From Rossellomorea aquimaris (lineage in GTDB: Bacteria > Bacillota > Bacilli > Bacillales > Bacillaceae_B): a stretch of DNA of 64,000 nt. The stretch spans positions 1,831,001 through 1,895,000 of the forward strand of contig NZ_CP141595.1 in NCBI RefSeq assembly GCF_035590735.1, read 5' to 3'. Made by a program: the position numbers and the translations under genes. Positions 27,870 to 40,875 of the stretch are shown piece by piece. The notes under the pieces were generated by a model, which was not told the DNA's origin, ran no database searches, and saw only the letters and a program-made list of their open reading frames with translations. Within the stretch, counting starts at the first letter, position 1, and the number at the start of each line of letters is the position of its first letter.

Positions 27870-29198
27870 ATGAATCAAAATCATCAAGTTGTGTTAGATG
27901 TAGAAGAAGTACCGAAGTTAGGAAAATGGATCACATTGAGTATACAGCATCTATTCGCCATGTTTGGGGCTACGGTATTAGTTCCATTCCTGGTAGGGCT
28001 AAGCCCCGGGGTTGCCCTTATCTCAAGTGGATTGGGAACACTTGCTTACCTATTGATCACAAGGGGAAGAATCCCTGCATATTTAGGATCATCCTTCGCA
28101 TTCATCGCACCTATCTTAGCTGCAAAGAGTTTTGGAGGTCCTGAGGCGGCCATGATGGGAAGCTTTCTAGCCGGGATCGTTTACGGAATCGTAGCATTGC
28201 TCATCTCAAAGCTGGGGCTGAAATGGCTTGTGCGGATTCTTCCGCCGATAGTTGTTGGACCTGTGATTATGGTTATAGGATTAGGTCTGGCAGGAACGGC
28301 TGTTAATATGGCCATGTATGAAAATCCCGGAGCAGAAGAATTGGTTTACAGCAACACACACTTCATGGTAGCTCTTGCCACTCTGGGCATTACCGTGATT
28401 TGCTCGATATACTTTAAAGGCTTTCTCGGAATGGTGCCGATTTTAGCCGGAATCGTTGGTGGGTATACCATAGCGGTATTTGCGGGATTAGTGAATTTTC
28501 AACAAGTGTTGGATGCTCCGCTCTTTCAAATGCCGGAATTCTTTATCCCTTTTGTTGACTATACGCCAAGCTTCTCTTGGGAAATTGTGTCCATCATGGT
28601 CCCTGTTGCCCTCGTAACCTTGGCAGAGCACACAGGAGACCAGATGGTTCTAAGTAAAGTAGTAGGACGAAACTTCATTGAAAAACCAGGTCTTCACCGC
28701 TCGATTCTTGGGGATGGGGTAGCAACTGTGATTGCATCCTTCCTTGGTGGGCCACCAAATACAACGTATGGTGAAAATATTGGAGTATTAGCCATAACAC
28801 GGGTATTCAGCGTATTCGTCATCGGAGGAGCCGCGGTTCTTGCCATCATGTTCGGGTTTATCGGGAAGATAACTGCCTTGATTGGATCGATTCCATCAGC
28901 CGTCATGGGTGGAGTGTCTATCCTTCTGTTCGGAATCATCGCATCTAGCGGACTGCGCATGCTGATAGATAACAAAGTAGACTTAGGGAACAAGCGAAAC
29001 CTGGTGATTTCCTCAGTGATCCTGGTGATCGGGGTAGGAGGGGCATTTGTGAAGGTCAACGAACAGGTATCCTTATCCGGAATGGCTCTTGCAGCGATTG
29101 TCGGAGTTCTCCTAAACCTTGTCTTACCAGGCAGAGAAGAAAGCGAAGGGGAAAACAACTTATTCGAAGAAGAAAATGCTAAGCATGATGTTGCATAG
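27870..29198 (+). CDS. pyrP: Uracil permease
   Basis: This nucleobase:cation symporter (NCS2 family, UraA-like) imports uracil through the cytoplasmic membrane. The 442-residue protein has about fourteen membrane segments. Substrate-site motifs include QHLFAMFGATVLVP, SSFAFIAPI, LAEHTGDQM and NTTYGENIG. It lies between two PyrR attenuators, so UMP represses it. Confidence 0.96.
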   Translation: MNQNHQVVLDVEEVPKLGKWITLSIQHLFAMFGATVLVPFLVGLSPGVALISSGLGTLAYLLITRGRIPAYLGSSFAFIAPILAAKSFGGPEAAMMGSFLAGIVYGIVALLISKLGLKWLVRILPPIVVGPVIMVIGLGLAGTAVNMAMYENPGAEELVYSNTHFMVALATLGITVICSIYFKGFLGMVPILAGIVGGYTIAVFAGLVNFQQVLDAPLFQMPEFFIPFVDYTPSFSWEIVSIMVPVALVTLAEHTGDQMVLSKVVGRNFIEKPGLHRSILGDGVATVIASFLGGPPNTTYGENIGVLAITRVFSVFVIGGAAVLAIMFGFIGKITALIGSIPSAVMGGVSILLFGIIASSGLRMLIDNKVDLGNKRNLVISSVILVIGVGGAFVKVNEQVSLSGMALAAIVGVLLNLVLPGREESEGENNLFEEENAKHDVA

Positions 29199-29207
29199 AA
29201 GCACCTT

Positions 29208-29333
29208 TTAACATGGTCCAGAGAGTCTAAGAAGGGTGAATTTGAACAAGACAGGCACGTGGGATTTTTCGCACTGTCCCTGTTGGCATGTTCAAAAACA
29301 CCCTGTCAGAAAATTGGCAGGGTGTTTTTTTGA
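29208..29333 (+). promoter_or_regulatory. PyrR attenuator 3, pyrP-pyrB intergenic
   Basis: The binding loop is TGGTCCAGAGAGTCTAAGAAGG near 29215-29236, with GAGAGTCTA in place of the more usual GAGAGGCTG. The terminator pairs AACACCCTG with CAGGGTGTT (29298-29327) and ends in T7. It controls all the biosynthetic genes downstream. Confidence 0.87.
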
Positions 29334-29357
29334 AAGAAGAGAAGAAAGGGTTGTCCC

Positions 29358-30239
29358 ATGATGAAGAACTTGTTGACAATGAATGATTTATCAAAAGAGG
29401 AAATCATTGAAATATTAGATGCAGCTGAACGCTTTAAAGGGGGAGAAACGTGGAAGGAAGGCTCCAATAAATATGTAGCCAATCTTTTCTTCGAGGCAAG
29501 TACACGGACGAAATGCAGTTTTGAGATGGCGGAAAGGAAACTTGGTCTCGAGGTCATTCCATTTGAAGCACAAACTTCAAGTGTACAAAAGGGAGAAAGC
29601 TTGTATGACACGGTGAAAACATTAGAAAGCATCGGTGTAGAAGCCGTAGTCATCCGGCACTCCCTTGAACGGTATTTCGATGAACTGGCACGACTTAACA
29701 TAAGCGTTATCAACGGAGGCGATGGATGTGGTAATCATCCTACCCAATGCCTGTTGGACCTGCTGACCATTCGACAGGAATTTGGAGGGTTCGAAGGACT
29801 GAAGGTATCGATCATTGGAGACATCGCCCATAGCCGGGTGGCAAGATCCAATGCAGAAGCGTTAACAAAGCTGGGAGCAGAAGTGATGTTCTCTGGGCCA
29901 AAGGAATGGTTCCCATCACAGGATCGACATCAACATAGGCCGATAGATGAATGTATATCAGATTCCAATGTGGTCATGTTACTGAGAATTCAATATGAAC
30001 GACACGATAGTACATCAAGCTTAACGAAAGAGGAATATCATGAAAGCTTTGGCTTGACGGAAAGTCGAAAAGCACGAATGAAACCAACCGGTATCATTCT
30101 TCATCCGGCACCGGTCAATCGTGGAGTTGAAATTGCAGATTCATTGGTGGAATGTGATCAATCAAGAATCTTTAAGCAGATGGAGAATGGAGTATTCGTC
30201 AGAATGGCTGTTTTAAAGAGAGCACTTGAAACCAACTAA
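29358..30239 (+). CDS. pyrB: Aspartate carbamoyltransferase catalytic subunit
   Basis: Condenses carbamoyl phosphate with aspartate to carbamoyl aspartate. The N-terminal domain has [13 protein letters not shown]: the carbamoyl-phosphate motif is intact through the catalytic STRT, but the second Arg is Lys. [16 protein letters not shown] and [10 protein letters not shown] follow. The 293 residues are slightly shorter at the C-terminus than B. subtilis PyrB (304). Two adjacent ATGs occur at 29358 and 29361; both are plausible. No regulatory pyrI is present, as usual for Bacillaceae. Confidence 0.95.
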   Translation: MMKNLLTMNDLSKEEIIEILDAAERFKGGETWKEGSNKYVANLFFEASTRTKCSFEMAERKLGLEVIPFEAQTSSVQKGESLYDTVKTLESIGVEAVVIRHSLERYFDELARLNISVINGGDGCGNHPTQCLLDLLTIRQEFGGFEGLKVSIIGDIAHSRVARSNAEALTKLGAEVMFSGPKEWFPSQDRHQHRPIDECISDSNVVMLLRIQYERHDSTSSLTKEEYHESFGLTESRKARMKPTGIILHPAPVNRGVEIADSLVECDQSRIFKQMENGVFVRMAVLKRALETN

Positions 30240-30255
30240 CTAGGGGGAATTTGAA

Positions 30256-31542
30256 ATGAATTGGTTAATCCGAAATGCACGTATTCTAGCAAAGAATGGT
30301 GATCTTGAAACAATAGATGTGAAGGTGGAGAATCAGAAAATTGTCGAGATGGGAACAGACCTCAAACGTGCTGATCACCATATATTTCAAGCAGATGGGT
30401 TATTGATTTCCCCAGGATTCGTTGATCTTCATGTCCATTTAAGGGAACCGGGTGGCGAACACAAAGAAACGATTGAAACGGGCACAATAGCTGCTGCGAA
30501 GGGTGGTTTCACGACCATCGCTGCAATGCCCAATACAAGACCTGTACCCGACTCAGTAGAAAATCTGCAAGCCCTTAACAAGAAAATCTCTGAAACAGCC
30601 AGTGTTCGCGTCTTACCGTATGCCGCCATTACAGAGAGACAAATTGGGAAAACGCTTAATGACTTACCTGCCTTAAAGGAAAATGGGGCATTTGCATTCA
30701 CAGACGACGGGGTAGGGGTGCAATCGGCAGGGATGATGTTTGAAGCCATGAAGAAGGCGGCCTGCATCAATGCATCCATAGTGGCCCACTGTGAAGAGAA
30801 TACCTTGATTTATGGAGGAGCGGTCCATGAGGGAACATTCTCCAAAGAGCATAACCTGAAAGGAATACCTTCCATCTGTGAAGCCGTACATATATCACGG
30901 GATGTGCTGCTGGCAGAAGCAGCAGGCGTACATTATCACGTATGTCATATCTCAACGAAAGAGTCAGTAAGAGTGGTCCGCGATGCTAAAAAGGCCGGGA
31001 TCAATGTGACAGCGGAAGTAACACCACACCATCTTCTCCTTTGCGAAGAAGATATTCCGGGACTTGATCCGAATTTCAAAATGAACCCTCCTCTTAGAAG
31101 CAAAGGAGATCAGCAAGCGTTAATAGAAGGGTTGCTGGATGGGACCATCGACTTTATCGCGACGGATCATGCACCTCATACAGAAGCAGAGAAATCAGAA
31201 GGGATGCAGCTCGCTCCTTTCGGAATTGTTGGATTGGAAACAGCCTTTCCGTTACTCTACACACACTTTGTAGAAAAGGGAATCTTCACATTAAAGCAGC
31301 TAATTGATTGGATGACGATTAAACCAAGCAAAGCCTTTAATCTTCCGTTTGGACTACTAGAAGTAGGAGGAGAAGCTGATTTTACGCTTATAGATTTAAA
31401 AGAACAAAAAGTGATTGACCCAGCTGAATTTTTATCAAAAGGAAGAAACACTCCATTTAAAGAATGGGAGTGCAGAGGCTTTCCGAAAGCTACCTTTTAT
31501 CAGGGATCTCTTGTATGGAATGAAGGAGGAAACAAACAATGA
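30256..31542 (+). CDS. pyrC: Dihydroorotase
   Basis: A zinc amidohydrolase that cyclises carbamoyl aspartate. The metal-binding motif [16 protein letters not shown] lies near residue 58, with later metal and catalytic segments [15 protein letters not shown] and ATDHAPHT. The 428 residues are standard for the type I enzyme. It overlaps pyrAA by four bases (ATGA), which suggests translational coupling. Confidence 0.97.
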   Translation: MNWLIRNARILAKNGDLETIDVKVENQKIVEMGTDLKRADHHIFQADGLLISPGFVDLHVHLREPGGEHKETIETGTIAAAKGGFTTIAAMPNTRPVPDSVENLQALNKKISETASVRVLPYAAITERQIGKTLNDLPALKENGAFAFTDDGVGVQSAGMMFEAMKKAACINASIVAHCEENTLIYGGAVHEGTFSKEHNLKGIPSICEAVHISRDVLLAEAAGVHYHVCHISTKESVRVVRDAKKAGINVTAEVTPHHLLLCEEDIPGLDPNFKMNPPLRSKGDQQALIEGLLDGTIDFIATDHAPHTEAEKSEGMQLAPFGIVGLETAFPLLYTHFVEKGIFTLKQLIDWMTIKPSKAFNLPFGLLEVGGEADFTLIDLKEQKVIDPAEFLSKGRNTPFKEWECRGFPKATFYQGSLVWNEGGNKQ

Positions 31543-32630
31543 AAAGACAACTCATTTTAGACGATGGAACAGTATTCGTAGGAGAAGGCTTTGGAGCGAA
31601 CAAAGAAACGGTCGGAGAAGTGGTTTTCAACACAAGTATGACAGGATATCAGGAAATTCTATCTGACCCATCATACTGTGGACAGCTTGTCACTTTAACC
31701 TATCCCCTCGTAGGGAACTATGGAATCAATCGCGACGATTTTGAATCCATCACCCCGGCAATCAAAGCGTTCATTGTGAGAGAAGTTGCAGATTTTCCTT
31801 CTAACTGGAGAAATGAATCAACATTGGATGAATTATTAAAAGTAAAAGGAATTCCAGGAATTTCAAATATCGATACAAGAAAGTTAACTAGAATCATCAG
31901 ACAGCATGGGGCAATGAAAGGTATCATTTGTTCAGCTGAATTTGATCCAAAAGAAATGCTTAAAAAATTGCATGATACTGCTCTAAGAACTGATCAAGTC
32001 ATGCAGGTTTCGACGAAAACAGCTTATGCCAGCCCGGGAAGAGGATATCGTGTCGTGTTAATGGACTTTGGAATGAAACACGGAATCTTGAGAGAATTAA
32101 ACAAGCGTGATTGTGACGTGATTGTGGTTCCTCACCATACATCAGCGGAAGAAATTCGTCGCTTGCAGCCTGACGGGATCATGCTCTCAAATGGACCGGG
32201 GGATCCGAAAGATGTACCGGAAGCGATAGAAACGATTAAAGAGCTCCTGGGAGAAATTCCACTCTTCGGAATTTGTTTAGGGCATCAATTATTTGCTCTA
32301 GCGTGTGGAGGAGACTCCTTCAAAATGAAATTTGGTCACAGAGGAGGCAACCATCCAGTAAAAGACTTGAAAACTGGAAAAGTAGCACTGACCTCTCAGA
32401 ACCACGGCTATGCTGTAGATGAAAAATCATTGACAGGAACAAGCCTTCAAGTTACTCACATGGCCATCAATGATGGAACTGTAGAAGGTTTAAAGCATTT
32501 AGACTTCCCGGCCTTCACGGTTCAGTATCACCCGGAAGCATCTCCTGGACCTGAGGATTCAAATTACTTATTCGATGATTTCTTACAACTAATGAAAGAA
32601 GAGAAAAGAAAGGAGCTTCAACATGCCTAA
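31539..32630 (+). CDS. pyrAA: Carbamoyl-phosphate synthase, glutaminase (small) subunit, pyrimidine-specific
   Basis: Supplies ammonia from glutamine to PyrAB. The N-terminal CPSase domain ([16 protein letters not shown]) is followed by a class I glutamine amidotransferase domain with the nucleophile in FGICLGHQ (about residue 243) and the catalytic HPEA segment ([10 protein letters not shown]). It has 363 residues. Located inside the pyr operon, it belongs to the UMP pathway rather than arginine synthesis. Confidence 0.97.
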   Translation: MKRQLILDDGTVFVGEGFGANKETVGEVVFNTSMTGYQEILSDPSYCGQLVTLTYPLVGNYGINRDDFESITPAIKAFIVREVADFPSNWRNESTLDELLKVKGIPGISNIDTRKLTRIIRQHGAMKGIICSAEFDPKEMLKKLHDTALRTDQVMQVSTKTAYASPGRGYRVVLMDFGMKHGILRELNKRDCDVIVVPHHTSAEEIRRLQPDGIMLSNGPGDPKDVPEAIETIKELLGEIPLFGICLGHQLFALACGGDSFKMKFGHRGGNHPVKDLKTGKVALTSQNHGYAVDEKSLTGTSLQVTHMAINDGTVEGLKHLDFPAFTVQYHPEASPGPEDSNYLFDDFLQLMKEEKRKELQHA

Positions 32631-35600
32631 ACGTACAAACATCAAAAGCATCTTAGTTATCGGGAGCGGACCCATCATCATAGGACAGGCGGCAGAATTC
32701 GATTACGCGGGGACACAAGCGTGTATCGCCTTAAAAGAGGAAGGCTACCGTGTCATCCTTGTCAATTCAAACCCTGCCACGATTATGACTGACGCTGAAA
32801 TGGCAGATAAAGTGTATATCGAACCACTGACACTGGAGTTTGTCAGTAGAATCATTCGTAAAGAACGTCCGGATGCGGTTCTTCCTACATTAGGTGGTCA
32901 AACGGGATTAAACTTGGCGGTTGAACTCGCTAAATCAGGAGTTTTAGAAGAATGTGGAGTGGAAATTCTCGGAACGAAGCTTTCGGCAATCGAGAAGGCA
33001 GAAGATCGTGACTTATTTAGAAATTTGATGAATGAACTCGGAGAGCCGGTTCCAGAGAGCGATATCATCCGAACGGTGGATGAAGCGTTTCATTTCGTAG
33101 AAAGCGTCGGTTTTCCAGTAATCGTAAGACCTGCCTACACACTGGGCGGGACCGGCGGGGGGATCTGTCACAATGAAGAAGAATTAATCGAAATTGTAAC
33201 CTCAGGCCTAAAGTACAGCCCGGTAACTCAATGTCTACTGGAAAAAAGTATCGCAGGTTTTAAGGAGATAGAATACGAGGTTATGAGAGATGCAGCAGAT
33301 AACGCCATCGTGGTATGTAATATGGAGAACATCGACCCGGTGGGAATCCATACGGGAGATTCGATAGTCGTAGCTCCAAGTCAAACCCTAAGTGACCGGG
33401 AGTATCAAATGCTCCGTAATACAAGCTTAAAGATCATCCGGGCATTAGGGATAGAAGGGGGCTGTAACGTCCAGCTCGCCCTTGATCCGGACAGCTTCCA
33501 GTATTACATCATCGAAGTGAATCCAAGGGTGAGCCGTTCCTCTGCACTTGCATCAAAAGCAACGGGATACCCAATTGCGAAGCTTGCAGCAAAAATTGCA
33601 GTAGGACTGACCCTGGATGAAATGATGAATCCTGTAACAGGTAAAACATATGCATCATTCGAACCTGCACTGGACTATGTGGTGACGAAAATCCCAAGAT
33701 GGCCGTTTGATAAATTTGAAGCTGCCAAGCGTAACCTCGGTACGCAGATGAAAGCAACCGGTGAAGTCATGGCGATTGGCCGAACGTTCGAAGAGTCACT
33801 TCTGAAAGCGATACGTTCCCTCGAAAGCAATACGTACCATATGGAGTTAAGTGATGCTGAACAATTTACAGATGAGTGGATCGAGAAGAGAATTCGCAAA
33901 GCAGGAGATGAACGACTCTTCTATATCGGGGAAGCACTTAGAAGAGGAGTGACGATTGAAACCATTCACGATTGGAGTAAAATCGATCTTTTCTTCCTGT
34001 ATAAAATGAATAGAATCGTAGAATTCGAAAAGGAATTAACCTTACACCCCTTCAACATTGAGCTGGGTCAAAAAGCCAAGCGAATGGGCTTTTCGGATAT
34101 CACCCTTGCTAAGCTATGGAAGAGCACTGAAGCAGAATTGTATAGATGGAGAAAAGAAAATGAATTAATACCTGTCTATAAAATGGTAGATACATGTGCG
34201 GCTGAGTTTGAATCAGAAACTCCTTACTTCTATGGAACTTATGAGGATGAGAATGAATCCAAGGTCACTTCCCGGGAGAGTGTCATCGTTCTTGGGTCAG
34301 GACCGATCAGGATCGGTCAGGGAGTAGAATTTGATTATGCGACCGTTCACTCTGTCTGGGCCATTAAAGAAGCGGGATATGAAGCGATCATCGTAAATAA
34401 CAACCCAGAAACGGTTTCGACTGACTTCAGTATCTCGGATAAATTATACTTTGAACCTCTTACAGTAGAAGATGTGATGCACATCATCGATCTTGAAAAG
34501 CCTAAGGGAGTTGTCGTGCAGTTTGGTGGTCAAACAGCGATCAATCTGGCAGATGAGCTTGTGAGAAGAGGAGTCAAGATTCTCGGTACATCCCTTGAAG
34601 ATTTAGATCGTGCAGAAAACCGGGATAAATTCGAACACACTCTGAACGAACTTGGCATTCCTCAACCAGAAGGTAAGACAGCGGTATCTGTAGAAGGTGC
34701 TCTCAAGATCGCGGAAAACATCGGATACCCTGTGCTGGTAAGACCGTCTTATGTCCTTGGTGGAAGAGCGATGGAAATTGTTTATCGTGAAGAAGAGCTT
34801 CTTCAATACATGAAGAACGCAGTAAAGGTCAACCCGCAACATCCGGTTTTAATCGACCGCTACCTGATCGGAAAAGAAATTGAAGTGGATGCCATTTCAG
34901 ACGGAGTAGACGTAGTCATCCCTGGAATCATGGAGCATATCGAACGGGCTGGAGTTCACTCTGGAGATTCCATCGCGGTGTATCCTCCACAACAGCTGAC
35001 AGGGGAACAGAAACAAACCATTGTCGATTACACGACTCGACTCGCTAAAGGCCTAAACATTGTTGGGTTACTGAATATCCAGTATGTCATCTCGAAAGGC
35101 GAAGTATTTGTTCTGGAAGTGAATCCACGCTCCAGCCGTACAGTGCCATTCATCAGTAAAATCACGAATGTACCGATGGCGAATATTGCAACCAAATCCA
35201 TCCTTGGGATATCCCTGAAGAATCAAGGATATGAATCAGGATTAATACCTGAAAAACATGGTGTGTATGTGAAGGTCCCTGTCTTCTCCTTTGCCAAGCT
35301 AAGACGGGTGGACATCACTTTAGGGCCTGAAATGAAATCAACAGGTGAAGTAATGGGGAAAGACCTTACACTGGAAAAAGCCCTCTACAAAGGAATGGTT
35401 GCAGCAGGAATGCAAATGAAAGAATATGGATCTGTACTCATGACGGTAGCAGATAAAGACAAAGACGAAGCGGTTCTCCTGGCGCAACGCTTTATCGATA
35501 TCGGGTATCAAATCCTTGCAACAAAAGGTACGGCCGAGCATCTGACAAAAGCAAATATATCCGTACGTGAAGTGGATAAGATCGGATCCAGTGGACCAAC

Positions 35601-35831
35601 CCTGCTGGATATCATCCAAAGTGGAGAAACACAGCTGGTCATCAATACCTTGACAAAAGGAAAACAACCTGCCCGGGACGGATTCAGAATTCGCAGGGAA
35701 TCCGTAGAGAACGGCATCCCATGTCTTACCTCCCTGGACACAGCAGAAGCTATCCTGAGAGTGATTGAATCAATGACATTCTCAGCAGAGGCGCTTCCAT
35801 CACAGGCGAAAACGAGAGAGGCGGTTTTTCA

Positions 35832-35835
<4 letters not shown>
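32623..35835 (+). CDS. pyrAB: Carbamoyl-phosphate synthase, large subunit, pyrimidine-specific
   Basis: Makes carbamoyl phosphate from bicarbonate, ammonia and 2 ATP. The two homologous halves each begin with a characteristic motif ([20 protein letters not shown] near residue 12; [19 protein letters not shown] near 558) and contain an ATP-grasp domain; a C-terminal MGS-like domain (from about 930) is the usual allosteric site. The length of 1070 residues is standard. It overlaps pyrAA by 8 bases and pyrK by 4. Confidence 0.97.
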
Positions 35836-38222
<2,387 letters not shown>

Positions 38223-38846
38223 ATGAAACAAGAAATCGCCAAAAAACTATTAGACATCGAAGCTGTATTTTTAAACCCGTCGGAGCCATTTACATGGTCA
38301 TCGGGAATAAAGTCCCCAATCTATTGTGATAATCGACTGACCTTATCTTACCCTACAGTAAGGGATGAAATCTCTACGGGTCTAGTTGAGATTATTAAAG
38401 AGCAGTTCCCGGATGTGGAAGTCATTGCAGGAACTGCAACAGCTGGAATTCCCCATGCTGCATGGGTAAGTGAAAAACTAAACCTGCCGATGTGTTATGT
38501 TCGCTCTAAAGCGAAAGCTCACGGAAAAGGAAAGCAGATTGAAGGGAAAGCTGCTCCTGGTCAAAAAGTGGTAGTGGTTGAAGATCTCATCTCTACAGGC
38601 GGCAGCTGTATCACAGCTGTAAAAGCCTTAAGAGAAGCGGGCTGTGACGTATTAGGGGTGGCTGCCATTTTCACCTACGAGTTAGAAAAAGGGAAAAGCA
38701 TGCTTGAAGAACACGATATTAAGGCATATGCTCTATCCGATTATTCAAGTTTATTGGATGTAGCGCTTCAAAGCTCGATCATTCGGGAAGAAGAATTGGA
38801 ACAATTGAAGCTTTGGAGTGAAAATCCGGAGACATGGGGCAGTTAA
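38223..38846 (+). CDS. pyrE: Orotate phosphoribosyltransferase
   Basis: Converts orotate and PRPP to OMP. The type I PRTase PRPP loop is [14 protein letters not shown] (about residues 118-131), with [13 protein letters not shown] and [12 protein letters not shown] upstream. The 207-residue length is typical. It is the last gene of the pyr operon and is followed by a terminator. The cysH cluster that follows in B. subtilis is absent here. Confidence 0.96.
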   Translation: MKQEIAKKLLDIEAVFLNPSEPFTWSSGIKSPIYCDNRLTLSYPTVRDEISTGLVEIIKEQFPDVEVIAGTATAGIPHAAWVSEKLNLPMCYVRSKAKAHGKGKQIEGKAAPGQKVVVVEDLISTGGSCITAVKALREAGCDVLGVAAIFTYELEKGKSMLEEHDIKAYALSDYSSLLDVALQSSIIREEELEQLKLWSENPETWGS

Positions 38847-38851
38847 GGTGG

Positions 38852-38885
38852 AAAGCAACTCTTTTGTGAGTTGCTTTTAGTTTTT
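38852..38885 (+). terminator. pyr operon terminator
   Basis: AAAGCAACTC pairs with GAGTTGCTTT, followed by TAGTTTTTATT. Confidence 0.85.
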
Positions 38886-38897
38886 ATTGGTATAAAA

Positions 38898-38946
38898 CAA
38901 AAGCACTCCCACCCAATGCCAATTCAGACTGAGTGAAAGTGCTTCA
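38898..38946 (-). terminator. rqcH terminator (minus strand)
   Basis: On the minus strand GAAGCACTTTCACTC pairs imperfectly with GGGTGGGAGTGCTTTT and runs into a T-rich stretch, ahead of the convergent pyr terminator. Confidence 0.6.
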
Positions 38947-38956
38947 TTATTAAATA

Positions 38957-40660
38957 TCAATTCTTCAACGAACGGACCAAATCCAAATCAGGTGTCACAT
39001 ATACCGTTTGCTGTCCTTCATAAATGACAAAGCCCGGCTTGGCCCCTTTTGGTTTCTTTACCTGTTTGACTTCAGTGAAATCAACAGGCACGGAGCTTGA
39101 TTCCCGTGCTTTACTAAAGTAGGCAGCAATTTTAGCTGCTTCCTTGATTGTCTGTTCAGAAGGATTCTGACTCTTGATTACAACGTGAGAGCCTGGAATA
39201 TCTTTCGTATGAAGCCATATCTCTTCTTTCCCTGCTACTCTGTTGGTTAAATAATCATTTTGTTTATTGTTTTTTCCTACCAAGATTTGTGTGCCGTCGC
39301 TGGAAGTGTAGGTTTCCAGAACAGGTTTCACATTGGCCTTTTTCTTTTTCGTTTGCTTACGGACCCTCAGGTAGCCTTCTTCTTCCAGTTCTTCTCTGAT
39401 TTCTTCAACGTCTTTTGTTGATGCCGATTCTAATTGTTGAAGTAATTGTTCTAAGTAGACAATCTCTTCGTCGGCTTTTTCAATTTGTTCATGAACGATT
39501 TTCACGGCATTCTTTGCTTTTTGATAGCGTGAAAAATAGTTTTGGGCATTTTCTGATGGAGACTTTTGAGGGTTGAGGGGGATCATGACACTTTCCCCGT
39601 TTTCATCATAATAATTTACCACGCTAACCTCAGTCATTCCTCGTTCAACCGCATATAAATTCGACGTAAGGAGTTCACCAAGCAATTGATATCGATCTGC
39701 CTGCTGGGCATCGTCCAACGTTTGCTTTAATTTTTCAATTTTATTTATATTTTTATCCCGTTCGTTTCGGATGAATCGTTCTAAGTCGTTTCCTTGTTGC
39801 TTCACCCGTTCTCGTGCGGCCTTCTGATAGAAGAATCGGTCCAATAATTCACTTAACGAAGGAAAAGTTTGTTTCTCTCCTTGCAGGTGTTCCAGGTCCA
39901 TCCAGTAAAACCATTCCTTCTCTCCACTAATGAGGGTTGGTGTGGAGTCATTCGATTTTGCATGTTGAATCACTTCTAAGAATGATTCAGCGATCGTAGA
40001 CTGGTTTCCGATTCCTGCACGGTGAACAACTTCTTTCGCATAAAGAGGAGAAATACCTGCAAAAGCTTGGACAATCTGCTTATCCAGTTTGCCGGAGTTA
40101 AAGTCCAGTGCTCTCAGAACATCTTCACTGGTAGCATTAAGTGGATTTATTTTATTTTGTTGCGGTGGTAAAACATACGTATGACCAGGCAAAACAGTAC
40201 GGTGTGTATTCATGCTTGGTGATATATGCTTGATGCTATCCAGAATCATATTTCGTTCTTTATCAACTAGAATGATGTTACTATGGCGGCCCATTACTTC
40301 GATGATTAATTGTTTGTATGAAATATCGCCGATTTCATTTCTGCCCTTCACTTCAATTATAATCATCCGATCCAGTTCAACCTGTTTGATCCCCTCGACA
40401 ATATACCCTTCCAGGTGCTTTCGCAGGAGCATACAGAACATGGGAGGGACAGAAGGATTTTCATAGTTTTCATTTGTAATTTGTACCCTTGAATAACTGG
40501 GGTGGGCGGATAATAGAACTTTGTGATTTTTTCCATTCGCCCGGATGATCATGATGATTTCATTTTTATAAGGCTGATGTATTTTGTTGATGCGTCCGTA
40601 CAATAAGTTCTCGTTCAATTCTTTCGTCATGCTTCTAGTAAATAATCCATCAAATGACAT
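38957..40660 (-). CDS. rqcH: Ribosome-associated quality-control protein RqcH (NEMF/FbpA family)
   Basis: RqcH binds obstructed 50S subunits and recruits tRNA-Ala to add C-terminal alanine tails that mark stalled chains for degradation. The family is also annotated as fibronectin-binding (FbpA, YloA). The 567 residues include NFACT-N with the Asp97-Arg98 pair that recognises tRNA, a helix-hairpin-helix and coiled-coil middle (about 280-440), and a C-terminal NFACT-R domain ([17 protein letters not shown]). The ATG at 40658-40660 gives MSFDGLFT and has AAAGGATG upstream; extension to 40735 adds unrelated sequence. It is the sole clear minus-strand gene here. Confidence 0.94.
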   Translation of the reverse strand: MSFDGLFTRSMTKELNENLLYGRINKIHQPYKNEIIMIIRANGKNHKVLLSAHPSYSRVQITNENYENPSVPPMFCMLLRKHLEGYIVEGIKQVELDRMIIIEVKGRNEIGDISYKQLIIEVMGRHSNIILVDKERNMILDSIKHISPSMNTHRTVLPGHTYVLPPQQNKINPLNATSEDVLRALDFNSGKLDKQIVQAFAGISPLYAKEVVHRAGIGNQSTIAESFLEVIQHAKSNDSTPTLISGEKEWFYWMDLEHLQGEKQTFPSLSELLDRFFYQKAARERVKQQGNDLERFIRNERDKNINKIEKLKQTLDDAQQADRYQLLGELLTSNLYAVERGMTEVSVVNYYDENGESVMIPLNPQKSPSENAQNYFSRYQKAKNAVKIVHEQIEKADEEIVYLEQLLQQLESASTKDVEEIREELEEEGYLRVRKQTKKKKANVKPVLETYTSSDGTQILVGKNNKQNDYLTNRVAGKEEIWLHTKDIPGSHVVIKSQNPSEQTIKEAAKIAAYFSKARESSSVPVDFTEVKQVKKPKGAKPGFVIYEGQQTVYVTPDLDLVRSLKN

Positions 40661-40863
40661 GTATAACATCCTTTGCTTTAAACGATTTCGGTGTATTTTA
40701 AATCTACCAGGCTGAGCTTGGTCTCTGTGTACCAAATGTAACCGATTTTACCCCTCTAACAGGTAAAATGCAAAACATACGTAAATCATATCATTTTTTA
40801 GGACGAGTCTGAATAAGAATGCTATGAGAAGGACAACTTTTCGTATCGTAGGAGGAGAGTGAC

Positions 40864-40875
40864 ATGGTTGCATGA
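40864..40875 (+). CDS. Mini-ORF M-V-A-stop coupled to the Ca2+ ATPase start
   Basis: The good ribosome site GGAGGAG (40851-40857) is ideally spaced (6 bases) for ATG 40864 but 14 bases from the ATPase ATG at 40872. The short frame ATG GTT GCA TGA ends in a stop that overlaps the ATPase start (ATGA). This looks like a minimal translational-coupling leader. An alternative is simple long-spacing initiation at 40872. Confidence 0.4.
   Translation: MVA

Noticed and set aside
40661..40735. 25-residue extension of RqcH
   Set aside because: The canonical MSFDG start with a ribosome site lies at 40660.
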